This document shows positions 39,203 to 47,456 of a DNA stretch of 64,000 nt, in pieces. Each line of letters opens with the position of its first letter. Within the stretch, counting starts at the first letter, position 1. The position numbers and the translations under genes were made by a program. The notes under the pieces are model-generated. The model saw nothing but the letters and a program-made list of their open reading frames with translations. It did no database searches and was not told the DNA's origin. Source of the stretch: Pseudoclavibacter sp. RFBB5 (GTDB lineage: Bacteria > Actinomycetota > Actinomycetes > Actinomycetales > Microbacteriaceae); NCBI RefSeq assembly GCF_002931555.1, contig NZ_PSTZ01000007.1, positions 744,001 to 808,000 on the forward strand, written 5' to 3'.

Positions 39203-39925
39203 TCAGAAGAGAGAGGGCTGCGAGACGACGCTGTCCGTCGTCTCGACACGCCAGTCGACGGGAGCCGCTCCCTGGTCACGGAGGAGCTCGTTGGCCCTGG
39301 AGAATGGCCGCGAGCCGAAGAACCCCCTGGATGCGGACAGCGGGCTCGGGTGCGGGCTCTCGATGCGTGGAGTATCGCCCAGCATCGGGCCGAGGGCCTG
39401 TGCGTCCTTGCCCCACAGGATCGCGACGAGCGGCGACTGCCTGGCGACGAGCGCCGTGATCGCGGCGTCGGTGACCGCCTGCCAGCCGAGGCTGCGATGC
39501 GACCCCGCTGCCCCTGGGGAGACCGTGAGCACCCGGTTCAGCAGGAGGACACCCTGCTCGCTCCAGCGGGAGAGGTCGCCGCTCGCGGCCGGCTCGATGC
39601 CGAGGTCGTCGTGCAGCTCCCGGTAGATGTTGGCGAGGCTGCGCGGGAGCGGCCGCACGTGCGAGTCGGTGGCGAACGAGAGGCCGATGGGGTGTCCGGG
39701 CGTCGGGTACGGATCCTGACCGACGATCAGCACCCGCACCTGATCCAAGGGCTGGGTAAAGGCTCGCAGGACGTGCTCTGCGGCGGGAAGGAATCCGCGG
39801 CCGGCCTCGACCTCCGCCTCGAGGCATCGCTCGATCCGGGCAAGTGCGCCCGCCTCCGGTTCGAGAGCGCTGGCCCAGCCCTGCTCGAGTCGCCCCAGGT
39901 CAGCGAGGCCCGCTGGCACGGTCAT
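39203..39925 (-). CDS. ung: Uracil-DNA glycosylase
   Basis: 240 residues, family 1. Motif A is [19 protein letters not shown] with the catalytic Asp, and motif B is [20 protein letters not shown] with the catalytic His. [11 protein letters not shown] is the central strand. It removes uracil from DNA to start base-excision repair. The ATG at 39925 overlaps the stop of the S51-like gene by 4 nt (ATGA), so it is translationally coupled. Confidence 0.97.
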   Translation of the reverse strand: MTVPAGLADLGRLEQGWASALEPEAGALARIERCLEAEVEAGRGFLPAAEHVLRAFTQPLDQVRVLIVGQDPYPTPGHPIGLSFATDSHVRPLPRSLANIYRELHDDLGIEPAASGDLSRWSEQGVLLLNRVLTVSPGAAGSHRSLGWQAVTDAAITALVARQSPLVAILWGKDAQALGPMLGDTPRIESPHPSPLSASRGFFGSRPFSRANELLRDQGAAPVDWRVETTDSVVSQPSLF

Positions 39926-40653
39926 CCGGACGCGCGACTGGACGAGACCGTGACGCCGCCCTCTGCTGCAGTGAGCTGCCAGACGCTGCCCGAACCGAGG
40001 ATCTCGAGTGCGCCCTCCCCCACCTTCAGAACCGTGTCCTCGTCGATGGCGAGGATGCGCTCAGCCAGCCCCGCCTCGATGCTCGCTGCGCACAGCGCGA
40101 CGAGACCCCACTGCGCTGCGTGCGCCCCGATGGTCAGGTCGACCAACCCGAGTCCCGCCTCGAGCGTCACCTCGTCGAGCCCCTCACCGGACTCCTCGGG
40201 AGCCACGGGCACGCCACCGATGCGCCAACCCCCGATGATGGCCTCATCGGCCGCGATCGCCGCCCCGGCGGAGTAGCCGAGGTACGACACGCCCTCGCTG
40301 ACGAGGCGACGCACGTCCGTCGCGAGCGGAGCCAACGCGGCCAGATAGGCGGGCGTGTGCCCACCGGCGACGAGGATAGCGTGCGCCGTCGAGAAGCTCG
40401 CGAGGTCGATCTCGTCGAGCGGTTCGCCGGCCTCGGTGCTGCGCGCGAGCACCGGCGTGGCGAGGACGCCGGGGTCGAGCGAGCGCAGACGATCGGCGAA
40501 CCAGTCCGCGATGGGGCGGGGTGCCTCCCCGACCGCGATGATCGCGATGACGGGAGTCTCGCCGCCAGCCCGCAGCCGTGCGTCGCTCGCGAGCTGGGAG
40601 AGCGCGAGCTCCACCCCCGGTCCGTCGCCGCCGCCAACCAGGAAGATGCTCAT
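39922..40653 (-). CDS. Peptidase S51-like protein (type 1 glutamine-amidotransferase fold)
   Basis: 243 residues. The nucleophile elbow is [21 protein letters not shown], with Ser in the GxSAGA motif of dipeptidase E and cyanophycinase-type S51 peptidases. [13 protein letters not shown] is the preceding conserved strand-loop. A His in the [10 protein letters not shown] region could complete the triad. It lacks a signal peptide. Its specificity is unknown. It is coupled by 4-nt overlaps both to ung and to the SDR gene. Confidence 0.85.
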   Translation of the reverse strand: MSIFLVGGGDGPGVELALSQLASDARLRAGGETPVIAIIAVGEAPRPIADWFADRLRSLDPGVLATPVLARSTEAGEPLDEIDLASFSTAHAILVAGGHTPAYLAALAPLATDVRRLVSEGVSYLGYSAGAAIAADEAIIGGWRIGGVPVAPEESGEGLDEVTLEAGLGLVDLTIGAHAAQWGLVALCAASIEAGLAERILAIDEDTVLKVGEGALEILGSGSVWQLTAAEGGVTVSSSRASG

Positions 40654-41471
40654 TCGCTCGACTCCTTCGCCGTGTCCTTCATCTCGAGACGCCCACGATG
40701 CAACTGGAACTGCTCTCGCTGGGCCACCGGCCGCACGATGAGCTCGTCGACGTTGACGTGCCCGGGCAGCTGCAGTGCAAGCTGGATGGTCGCAGAGATG
40801 TCGTCCGCTGTGAGCGGATGGTCGACACCCTCGTAGAGCTTCGCGGCCGACTCCTCGTCACCGCGCATCCGCTTGAGCGTGAACTCATCGGTGTGCACCA
40901 TGCCGGGCGCGATGTCGATGACGCGGATGGGCTCGCCGCCGAGCTCGAGTCGGAGCACGCCGATCATCGCCGCCTCCGCCGCCTTGACCGCGACGTACCC
41001 TCCGCCACCCTGGTAGATGACTCGCCCTGCCGTCGACGTGACGGTGACGATGTCGGCGTGCGGGAACTCGTCCTGGCTGCTCGCGGCGGAGGCGCGCAGG
41101 AGCGGCAGCAACGCCGTGATGACGCGCTTGGTGCCGAGAACGTTCAGGTCGAACATCCGCTGCCAGTCATCGATGCGGCTCTCCTCGACGCTCTCGGTGC
41201 CGAACGCCCCGCCCGCGACGTTCACCAGCGCCTCGACCACGCCGAGCTGGGCCGCGCGATCCCGCAGCTCGGCGACGAACGCATCGCTCGTGATGTCGCC
41301 CGCGAGCACCTCTGCCCCGGTCTCGGCGGCGAGCTCGTCGAGCCGATCCGCACGACGAGCCGTCGCGAGCACCGTCCGCCCTGCGGCGCGCAGGGATCTG
41401 ACCGTCGAACGGCCGATGCCGCTGCTCGCTCCCGTGACCACGACCACACGCGTTCTCTGTTGTTCAGGCAT
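40650..41471 (-). CDS. Short-chain dehydrogenase/reductase
   Basis: 273 residues from ATG 41471. It is a classical SDR: VVVTGASSGIGRSTV cofactor loop, ALVNVAGGAFG, the catalytic Ser in VTVTSTAGRV and the YxxxK motif in GGGYVAVKAAEAAM. It resembles YdfG-type NADP-dependent oxidoreductases. The substrate is unknown. The frame runs back to 41564, but the N-terminus from 41471 is the family one. GGAGG lies very close to the ATG, so the start is slightly uncertain. It forms a tightly overlapping operon with the S51-like gene and ung. Confidence 0.9.
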   Translation of the reverse strand: MPEQQRTRVVVVTGASSGIGRSTVRSLRAAGRTVLATARRADRLDELAAETGAEVLAGDITSDAFVAELRDRAAQLGVVEALVNVAGGAFGTESVEESRIDDWQRMFDLNVLGTKRVITALLPLLRASAASSQDEFPHADIVTVTSTAGRVIYQGGGGYVAVKAAEAAMIGVLRLELGGEPIRVIDIAPGMVHTDEFTLKRMRGDEESAAKLYEGVDHPLTADDISATIQLALQLPGHVNVDELIVRPVAQREQFQLHRGRLEMKDTAKESSE

Positions 41472-41573
41472 GCCTCCATCGTGGCATGCGCGCATGTCGC
41501 GAACGCTCAACGCGTGACGATTTGTGTCCCGTTCCGTTGCCCCCCAGTGCTCCCACTGCCACACTCGGTGCCA

Positions 41574-41604
41574 CCCGACAGTCCAGTCGGGTCGCAGCCG
41601 ACCC
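41574..41604 (+). promoter_or_regulatory. Leader with two mutually exclusive hairpins before metY
   Basis: Hairpin 1 pairs CCCGAC (41574-41579) with GTCGGG (41586-41591). Hairpin 2 pairs GGGTCG (41589-41594) with CGACCC (41599-41604). They share the GGG at 41589-41591, so only one can form at a time. Hairpin 2 ends exactly where the GGAGG ribosome site (41605-41609) begins, 6 nt before ATG 41616. It does not match the SAM-I or SAM-IV riboswitch core as I know it. A control role is inference. Confidence 0.4.
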
Positions 41605-41615
41605 GGAGGCTACCT

Positions 41616-42905
41616 ATGACCCAGAGCTTCGAGACCAGGCAGATCCATGCCGGTTCCGCCCCAGACCCGACGACCAACGCGGTGGTCACCCCCATCTATC
41701 AGACGACCTCGTACGTGTTCGACGACGCACAGCACGCGGCCGACCTGTTCTCCCTCTCCCGCGCGGGCAACATCTACACGCGCATCACCAACCCGACAAC
41801 GGCCGTGCTCGAGGCCCGGATCGCCGACCTCGAGGGCGGCAGCGGCGCCCTCGCCCTCGCCTCCGGCCAGGCCGCCGAGGCCTTCGCGATCCTGAACATC
41901 GCCGGAGCCGGCGACCACATCGTGTCCTCCACCTCCATCTACGGGGGCACGTTCAACCTCTTCAAGTACACGTTCGCCAAGCTCGGCATCGACGTCACGT
42001 TCGTCGAGGACCAGAACAACCCGGACGCCTGGCGGGCCGCCGCCAAGGAGAACACGAAGCTCTTCTTCGGCGAGACGATCGGCAACCCCGCCGTGAACAT
42101 CCTCGACATCGAGACCGTCGCAAACGTCGCACACGAGGTCGGCGTGCCCCTCATCGTCGACAACACCATCGCGACGCCCTACCTCATCCGCCCCTTCGAG
42201 CACGGGGCCGACATCGTCGTCCACTCCGCCACGAAGTTCCTCGGCGGCCACGGCGCCGTCATCGGCGGCATCATCGTCGACGGTGGCAGCTTCCCGTGGG
42301 ATGAGCACAAGGCCCGCTTCCCCGGCCTCTCCGAACCAGACCCGAGCTACGACGGACTGAGCTACACGGGCGCCCTGGGCAACGCGAACGCCTTCCACAC
42401 GAAGGCCCGCGTGCAGCTCCTGCGCGACATCGGCGCATCCATCGCCCCCGCGTCCTCCTGGCAGATCCTCCAGGGCGTGGAGACGCTCAGCCTCCGCATG
42501 GAACGCCACGTGTCCAACGCGACCGCCATCGCGAGCTGGCTGCAGGGCAACGCGGAAGTGCAGAACGTGAACTACGCGGGACTCGAGTCCAGCCCGTGGA
42601 ACGCGCTCGCGAAGCGCTACGCCCCCAACGGCGCAGGCGCGATCCTCTCGTTCGAGCTCCGCGGAGGCGTCGAAGCCGGCCGCAAGCTCGTCGAGCGCGT
42701 CCAGCTCTTCAGCCACCTGGCGAACATCGGCGACGTGCGCAGCCTCATCGTGCACCCGCCGTCGACGACGCACTCGCAGCTGACGCCAGAGCAGCTGCTC
42801 GCCTCGGGCATCAACCCTGGACTCGTGCGCCTGTCGGTCGGTCTCGAGAACGTCGACGACCTCATCGCGGACCTCGCGCAGGCACTCGACTCCCTCCGCG
42901 CGTAG
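41616..42905 (+). CDS. metY: O-acetylhomoserine aminocarboxypropyltransferase (O-acetylhomoserine sulfhydrylase)
   Basis: 429 residues of the Cys/Met PLP family. It begins FETRQIHAGSAPDPTTNAVVTPIYQTTSYVF, split here by its conserved Tyr. The internal PLP-lysine is in VVHSATKFLGGHG near residue 207, and NPTTAVLEARIADLEGG is the phosphate-site region. Its length and the HTKARVQLLRDIGA segment match MetY rather than MetB. It makes homocysteine from O-acetylhomoserine and sulfide. It has a GGAGG site and a structured leader. metX follows 28 nt downstream and makes its substrate. Confidence 0.95.
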   Translation: MTQSFETRQIHAGSAPDPTTNAVVTPIYQTTSYVFDDAQHAADLFSLSRAGNIYTRITNPTTAVLEARIADLEGGSGALALASGQAAEAFAILNIAGAGDHIVSSTSIYGGTFNLFKYTFAKLGIDVTFVEDQNNPDAWRAAAKENTKLFFGETIGNPAVNILDIETVANVAHEVGVPLIVDNTIATPYLIRPFEHGADIVVHSATKFLGGHGAVIGGIIVDGGSFPWDEHKARFPGLSEPDPSYDGLSYTGALGNANAFHTKARVQLLRDIGASIAPASSWQILQGVETLSLRMERHVSNATAIASWLQGNAEVQNVNYAGLESSPWNALAKRYAPNGAGAILSFELRGGVEAGRKLVERVQLFSHLANIGDVRSLIVHPPSTTHSQLTPEQLLASGINPGLVRLSVGLENVDDLIADLAQALDSLRA

Positions 42906-42920
42906 GCGCGGAATTGCCCG

Positions 42921-42926
42921 TAGCCT
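42921..42926 (+). promoter_or_regulatory. -10 element (TAGCCT) of a leaderless promoter for metX
   Basis: TAGCCT is 7 nt upstream of ATG 42934. metX could therefore be expressed from its own leaderless transcript in addition to read-through from metY. Confidence 0.5.
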
Positions 42927-42933
42927 GGCGCTG

Positions 42934-44142
42934 ATGGACTGGACAGATCACGGAATCTCGCCGCCGAGCGGCAGAATCCCGAACGACGAACTGCGGGCGG
43001 CCTCGTTGAGGCCGCCCGCCTCCGGCGCGTGGCGCGACGGCGACGATGTCGGCGACCGCCAATTCGCGTGGCTCGGGGCCTTCAGCCCCGAGCACGGAGG
43101 CGAGCTGCCGCTCATCAGACTCGCCTACGAGACCTGGGGCACGCTGAACGCCGACAGGTCGAACGCGATCCTCGTCCTCCACGCGCTCACCGGCGACTCC
43201 CACGTCGAAGGGCAGCTCGGCCCAGGGCACCCCACCGCCGGCTGGTGGCCCGGCATCATCGGCCCGGGGGCGCCCCTCGACACGGACCGCTACTTCGTCA
43301 TCGCTCCCAACATGCTCGGGGGCTGCCAGGGCTCGACGGGTCCAGCCAGCCTCGACGCACGCGGCAATGCGTACGGTGCCTCGTTCCCCGTCCTGACAAT
43401 CCGCGACCAGGTGCGCGCTCAGGCCCTGCTCGCCGACCAGCTCGGCATCTCGACGTTCGCGGCCGTCATCGGCGGCTCCATGGGCGGCATGCACGCGCTC
43501 GAATGGGGCATCATGCACCCCGACCGCACGCAGCGGCTCATCGTGATGAGCGCGCCAGCCGCGTCGGACGCGCAGACCATCGCGCAGAACACGCTGCAGA
43601 TCGATGCCATCAGGCTCGACCCGAACTTCAACGACGGCGACTACGCGGACGAGCCCGCCGGCTTCGGGCCGCACCGGGGACTCGCCCTGGCGCGGCGGCT
43701 CGCCATGCTCAACTACCGCTCGGGCACTGAGCTCGACGACCGTTTCGGCCGCAGCTGGCAGTCGAACCTCAGCCCTGAGCAGGACGAGGGCCGCTACGCC
43801 GTCGAGTCCTACCTCGACTTCCACGGCAATCGGTTCACGCGTCGATTCGACGCCAACAGCTACATCACGCTGCTCACGGCGATGAGCTCGCACAACGTCG
43901 GCCGTGACCGTGGCGGGGTGGATGCGGCCCTCGGGCGCGTCACGGCATCAACCATGGTCATCGGCATCTCCACCGATGTGCTGTTCCCGCCGGAGACGCA
44001 GCACCGCATCGCGGCCGGCGTGCCGAACAGCTACTCAGGTGACCGGGCCGTCGCGATTCGATCGAACTTCGGCCACGACGGGTTCCTGCTGGAGATCCAT
44101 CACGTCGGCGACGCGATCCGCTCGATGCTCGCCAACGGCTGA
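42934..44142 (+). CDS. metX: Homoserine O-acetyltransferase
   Basis: 402 residues of the alpha/beta-hydrolase fold. The nucleophile elbow is AVIGGSMGGMHALEWG (Ser near residue 187). The Asp is in GISTDVLFPPETQ and the His in FGHDGFLLEI. ILVLHALTGDSH forms the oxyanion region. It acetylates homoserine for MetY. The 3' end overlaps the convergent GT87-type gene by 108 nt. Confidence 0.95.
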   Translation: MDWTDHGISPPSGRIPNDELRAASLRPPASGAWRDGDDVGDRQFAWLGAFSPEHGGELPLIRLAYETWGTLNADRSNAILVLHALTGDSHVEGQLGPGHPTAGWWPGIIGPGAPLDTDRYFVIAPNMLGGCQGSTGPASLDARGNAYGASFPVLTIRDQVRAQALLADQLGISTFAAVIGGSMGGMHALEWGIMHPDRTQRLIVMSAPAASDAQTIAQNTLQIDAIRLDPNFNDGDYADEPAGFGPHRGLALARRLAMLNYRSGTELDDRFGRSWQSNLSPEQDEGRYAVESYLDFHGNRFTRRFDANSYITLLTAMSSHNVGRDRGGVDAALGRVTASTMVIGISTDVLFPPETQHRIAAGVPNSYSGDRAVAIRSNFGHDGFLLEIHHVGDAIRSMLANG

Positions 44143-45390
44143 CCTCGCCGCCGTGGGCGCGGCACGCCTGCTGCGCGGCCACATGGCCCACAGCGCCCAG
44201 ACGAGCAGCACCACCAGGAGGCCGTTTCGCCCGGCGAGGAGGGCCACGCCCGCGGCGTGGGCGTCGGTCACGAAGTTGTAGTTGCCGGGGTAGATGACCT
44301 GCGTCAGCCAGGCGATGCACAGCGCGATCCCCGCAGGCAGCGCGAACCGCCTGACATCCACGATGAGGCCGAACACGATGACCGGCGCCAGCCAGGTGAT
44401 GAACTGCGGTGACCCGACCTTGTTGAAGACGATGAACGAGAGCACAAGCGCGAGCGAGAGCGCCGGGAACAACCGGGTGAACGGCATCCCCCGGCGCTTG
44501 GAGACGAGCGCGAGCAGGACCACGCCGAGCACGGCCACGGCCAGCACCGGAGTGAGCAGTGCGCTGACGAACTCGGTGCCGGGCCCGTAGACCTGGAAGG
44601 TCAGGATCTCCATGGAGTAGGAAGCGCTGTAGCCGGGCACCTGCATCGAGGCCAGCCACATGGGCACGGTCGCCGCGACCGCCTCGACCTGGAGCCCACG
44701 GCCGGTCTGCTCGGTCACGAAGGAGAGCACGTTCGATCCCCCACCGAGAGCGAACGCCGGAATGAGCACGGCGGCGCAGACGACGAGAGCGCCCGCCACG
44801 AGCCAGAGGCGGTGCCGCAGCACGATGAAGGCGGCCGCGAACACGGCGGCCGGCCAGATCTTGAGCCAGGCCCCGAAGGTGAGGAGCGCACCCGCGATCT
44901 CCGGCCTCCGTCGGAGCGACAGGAGCGCGAGGAGCGCGATGGGGACGCTGATGGCGTCGATCCGCCCGAGGGCGACGGGACCGAGCAGCGCCATCAGGAT
45001 GAGCCACCACCAGGCAGCCACCTGCCGGAGGCGAGCGTCGCGCGACGACGACCGCCAGAGCGTCAGGGCCGCGAACGCCACCGCATTGCCCGCCGTGACC
45101 ACGAGCAGCCAGCCGAGACCGTAGTTCGCCTGCCCGCCCACCACGTCGGCGAGCAGCATCGGGAGCAGCGACGGCAGCGGATACACGAACGTCGCGTCGA
45201 TGCCGGGCACCTGCCCCTGCTGCGCCTGATCCACCCACCCGCGGTACACCTGGAAGACGTCGCCCATCGGGTTCGAGAGCGAGTACAGGTTCACGAGGAT
45301 CAGCACGTAGTGCACGCCGGCGAAGGCCAGCCAGAGCGTCACGATCGAGAGAGGGCCTCGCCAGTGACGGGCGATCCACGACGTAGTCAT
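44035..45390 (-). CDS. GT87-type polyprenol-phosphate sugar-dependent membrane glycosyltransferase
   Basis: 451 residues from ATG 45390; a TTG three codons earlier is less likely. About ten hydrophobic spans are visible. The first loop after span 1 has SLSNPMGDVFQVYRGWVDQ, where an acidic residue in that loop is the usual catalytic position in GT-C enzymes. It resembles the DUF2029/GT87 mannosyltransferases that build mycobacterial envelope glycolipids; the sugar and acceptor here are unknown. The last about 35 codons are antisense to metX. A TAGCTT element lies 7 nt upstream of the ATG. Confidence 0.8.
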   Translation of the reverse strand: MTTSWIARHWRGPLSIVTLWLAFAGVHYVLILVNLYSLSNPMGDVFQVYRGWVDQAQQGQVPGIDATFVYPLPSLLPMLLADVVGGQANYGLGWLLVVTAGNAVAFAALTLWRSSSRDARLRQVAAWWWLILMALLGPVALGRIDAISVPIALLALLSLRRRPEIAGALLTFGAWLKIWPAAVFAAAFIVLRHRLWLVAGALVVCAAVLIPAFALGGGSNVLSFVTEQTGRGLQVEAVAATVPMWLASMQVPGYSASYSMEILTFQVYGPGTEFVSALLTPVLAVAVLGVVLLALVSKRRGMPFTRLFPALSLALVLSFIVFNKVGSPQFITWLAPVIVFGLIVDVRRFALPAGIALCIAWLTQVIYPGNYNFVTDAHAAGVALLAGRNGLLVVLLVWALWAMWPRSRRAAPTAARSAVGEHRADRVADVMDLQQEPVVAEVRSNRDGPVT

Positions 45391-45397
45391 GCGGGAC

Positions 45398-45403
45398 AAG
45401 CTA
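45398..45403 (-). promoter_or_regulatory. -10 element (TAGCTT) of a leaderless promoter for the GT87-type gene
   Basis: TAGCTT on the minus strand is 7 nt from the ATG at 45390, the same spacing as for metX. Confidence 0.45.
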
Positions 45404-45410
45404 CCCCAGC

Positions 45411-46376
45411 TCAGGCGTGGATCTTGGACGCCACGAGTGCGCCGACCAGCCGAGGCAGGACTGCGGTCGCGTCGCTCGCCCTGATGGGAGAGCCGGGCCC
45501 GTGCCGCTGGAGCTGGTCGATGGGCGCAAGGAGGTCGGCCGCGGCGGCCGAGTTGCCCGCGTTGATCTGCGAGGCGAACCAGCCGGCGCGCGCGTGCAGC
45601 CAGACGGCGGCGGCGGCGAGCTGCTGGGGCTCTGGCTGCTCGCTGACCTCGCGCTTGGAGGCGACGGCGCTCAGCGCCCCCATGGCGCCCGCGAGCACGT
45701 CTCCGGTGCCTGCGGTCGCGAGCCAGGCGCCGGGCGCATCCACGATGATCGTGGGGCCGTCACCTGCGATGTGGGTGCGGTGCCCTTTGAGCACAAGCGT
45801 GCATCCGAGGCGGTCGGTGACGAGGCGGACGGCCTGCTCCGGCTCCTTGATGACGTCGCTCGCATGCACCTCGGTGTTCTCGAGCTTCGTGATGAGCGCT
45901 GCGAGCTCAGCCGCGTGCGGTGTGAGGATGCACCGGCGCACATGGTGCCCGCCGAGGACGCGCTTGGCGATCTGCCCGAGGGCCCCCGAGTCGGCGATGA
46001 CCGTCGCGTCGAGCTCACGCGCACGGTCAAGGGCCTCGCGTGCCTCGCTGGTGCGTCGCACGTCCTTCGGGTCCACGCCGGAGCCCACGATGAGCGCGTC
46101 GAACGACGCGAGGTCGGCCACGACCTCAGGACTCTGCCACAGCACGGCCTTCGTCTCGGCCTCGCCGCCCGAGTACCGCACCATGCCAATGCCGGTCGCG
46201 AGGGCGGCTCTCGTGCCGAGCACGGCGGCGCCGGGGTAGTGCGTCGAGCCCGTGACGAACGCGGCGACGCCCCTTCGGTACTTGTGGTCGTCCTCGCGCG
46301 GCGCGAACACGCTGGCCGCGGCGTCCTGAGCTTCGAATTCCCTCACCCGGCCATCCTGGTCGCTCTTCGGCGACAC
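45411..46376 (-). CDS. nnrD: ADP-dependent NAD(P)H-hydrate dehydratase
   Basis: 321 residues of the ribokinase-like YjeF C-terminal family. YPGAAVLGTRAALATGIGMVRY, ILTPHAAELAAL and the anion-hole motif ATAGTGDVLAG are present in order. It repairs hydrated NADH and NADPH. The epimerase (YjeF N-domain, NnrE) is not fused and not nearby. GTG 46376 is used; a GTG about 11 codons later is possible. It lies upstream of the membrane glycosyltransferase with only 20 nt between. Confidence 0.92.
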   Translation of the reverse strand: MSPKSDQDGRVREFEAQDAAASVFAPREDDHKYRRGVAAFVTGSTHYPGAAVLGTRAALATGIGMVRYSGGEAETKAVLWQSPEVVADLASFDALIVGSGVDPKDVRRTSEAREALDRARELDATVIADSGALGQIAKRVLGGHHVRRCILTPHAAELAALITKLENTEVHASDVIKEPEQAVRLVTDRLGCTLVLKGHRTHIAGDGPTIIVDAPGAWLATAGTGDVLAGAMGALSAVASKREVSEQPEPQQLAAAAVWLHARAGWFASQINAGNSAAAADLLAPIDQLQRHGPGSPIRASDATAVLPRLVGALVASKIHA

Positions 46377-46412
46377 GCCAAGTCGATGGAGAGGGCTCAG
46401 GGGGTCCGGACC

Positions 46413-47456
46413 TCAGTGTCGGGCGGTCGCATCCCGGATCTCGCCGACAAGCTCCTCGATGATGTCCTCGAGGAACAGCACGCCGCGCGTGCTGCCTTCT
46501 CGGTCGAGCACCCGCGCCAGGTGGTTGCCTGTGCGGCGCATCATCGCGAGGGCGTCCTCGAGGTCGGCCTCGTCATGGACCCCGTCGAGCGAGCGGATGC
46601 GCTTGGCCGGGATCGGCTGGTCGAACTCGCCCGGCTCGTCGAGGTCGAGCACGTCCTTCAGGTGCACGTAGCCCGCGTACCCGCCCTCGCTGTCGAGGAT
46701 GATGTAGCGCGAGTAGCCGTGCTCGGAGACGGCGCGCTGCAGCATCTCCGGCGTCGCGTCCGGCGGGAGCACGACGAGCTGGTCTCCGGCGATCGCGACG
46801 GAGGCGACCTTCTTGGCCGTGAACTCGAAGGTGTTCGACAGGGTGCCCGCGCGGTCCATGAGCACCCCCTCTCGCTTCGACTGCTCGACGATCCCGGCGA
46901 CCTCGTCGAAGGTGAAGGCACTGGTCGTCTCGGCCTTCGGCTCGACGCCGAAGAGGCGCAGGGTCGTGTTCGCGATGCCGTTCAGCGCCCAGATGACCGG
47001 CGCGAACAGGCGCGAGAAGAACACGAGCGGCGGCGCGAGCAGCAGGGCCGCGCGGTCGGGAACCGAGAACGAGATGTTCTTCGGCACCATCTCGCCGAGG
47101 ACGACGTGCAGGTAGGAGACGACGACGAGCGCGATGACGAACGCGATGGTCGAGATCATCTCCTCGCTGAGACCCGTGGCCGACAGCGGGATCTCGAGGA
47201 GGTGGTGGAGCGCGGGCTCGGACACGTTGAGGATGAGGAGCGAGCAGACCGTGATGCCGAGCTGGCTCGTCGCGAGCATGCCGGTCGCGTGCTCCATCGC
47301 GTAGAGCGTCTGCTGGGCTGCTTTGCTGCCCCGCTCCGCTCTGGGTTCGATCTGCGAGCGCTTCGCGGAGATGACGGCGAACTCCGCCCCGACGAAGAAG
47401 GCGTTCGCCGCGAGGAGGACGACAAGCCAGGCGAGTCCAGACCAGTACTCAGCCAC
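46413..47456 (-). CDS. CNNM/CBS-domain membrane protein (hemolysin family), short form
   Basis: 347 residues from GTG 47456. The N-terminal CNNM (DUF21) domain has three or four spans and SAKRSQIEPRAERGSKAA. The conserved HVVLGEMVPKNISFSVPDRA loop follows. A CBS pair comes after it (about 200-340; EGVLMDRAGTLSNTFEF, YSRYIILDSEGGYAGYVHLKD). It ends after the CBS pair and lacks the C-terminal CorC_HlyC domain of its neighbour. The family is linked to magnesium efflux and regulation; the old name hemolysin C is misleading. Its start overlaps the neighbouring stop by 8 nt. Confidence 0.9.
   Translation of the reverse strand: MAEYWSGLAWLVVLLAANAFFVGAEFAVISAKRSQIEPRAERGSKAAQQTLYAMEHATGMLATSQLGITVCSLLILNVSEPALHHLLEIPLSATGLSEEMISTIAFVIALVVVSYLHVVLGEMVPKNISFSVPDRAALLLAPPLVFFSRLFAPVIWALNGIANTTLRLFGVEPKAETTSAFTFDEVAGIVEQSKREGVLMDRAGTLSNTFEFTAKKVASVAIAGDQLVVLPPDATPEMLQRAVSEHGYSRYIILDSEGGYAGYVHLKDVLDLDEPGEFDQPIPAKRIRSLDGVHDEADLEDALAMMRRTGNHLARVLDREGSTRGVLFLEDIIEELVGEIRDATARH

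Noticed and set aside
41521-41615. SAM-I or SAM-IV riboswitch upstream of metY
   Set aside because: The conserved core elements I know for these classes are not recognisable; only two short competing hairpins are seen.
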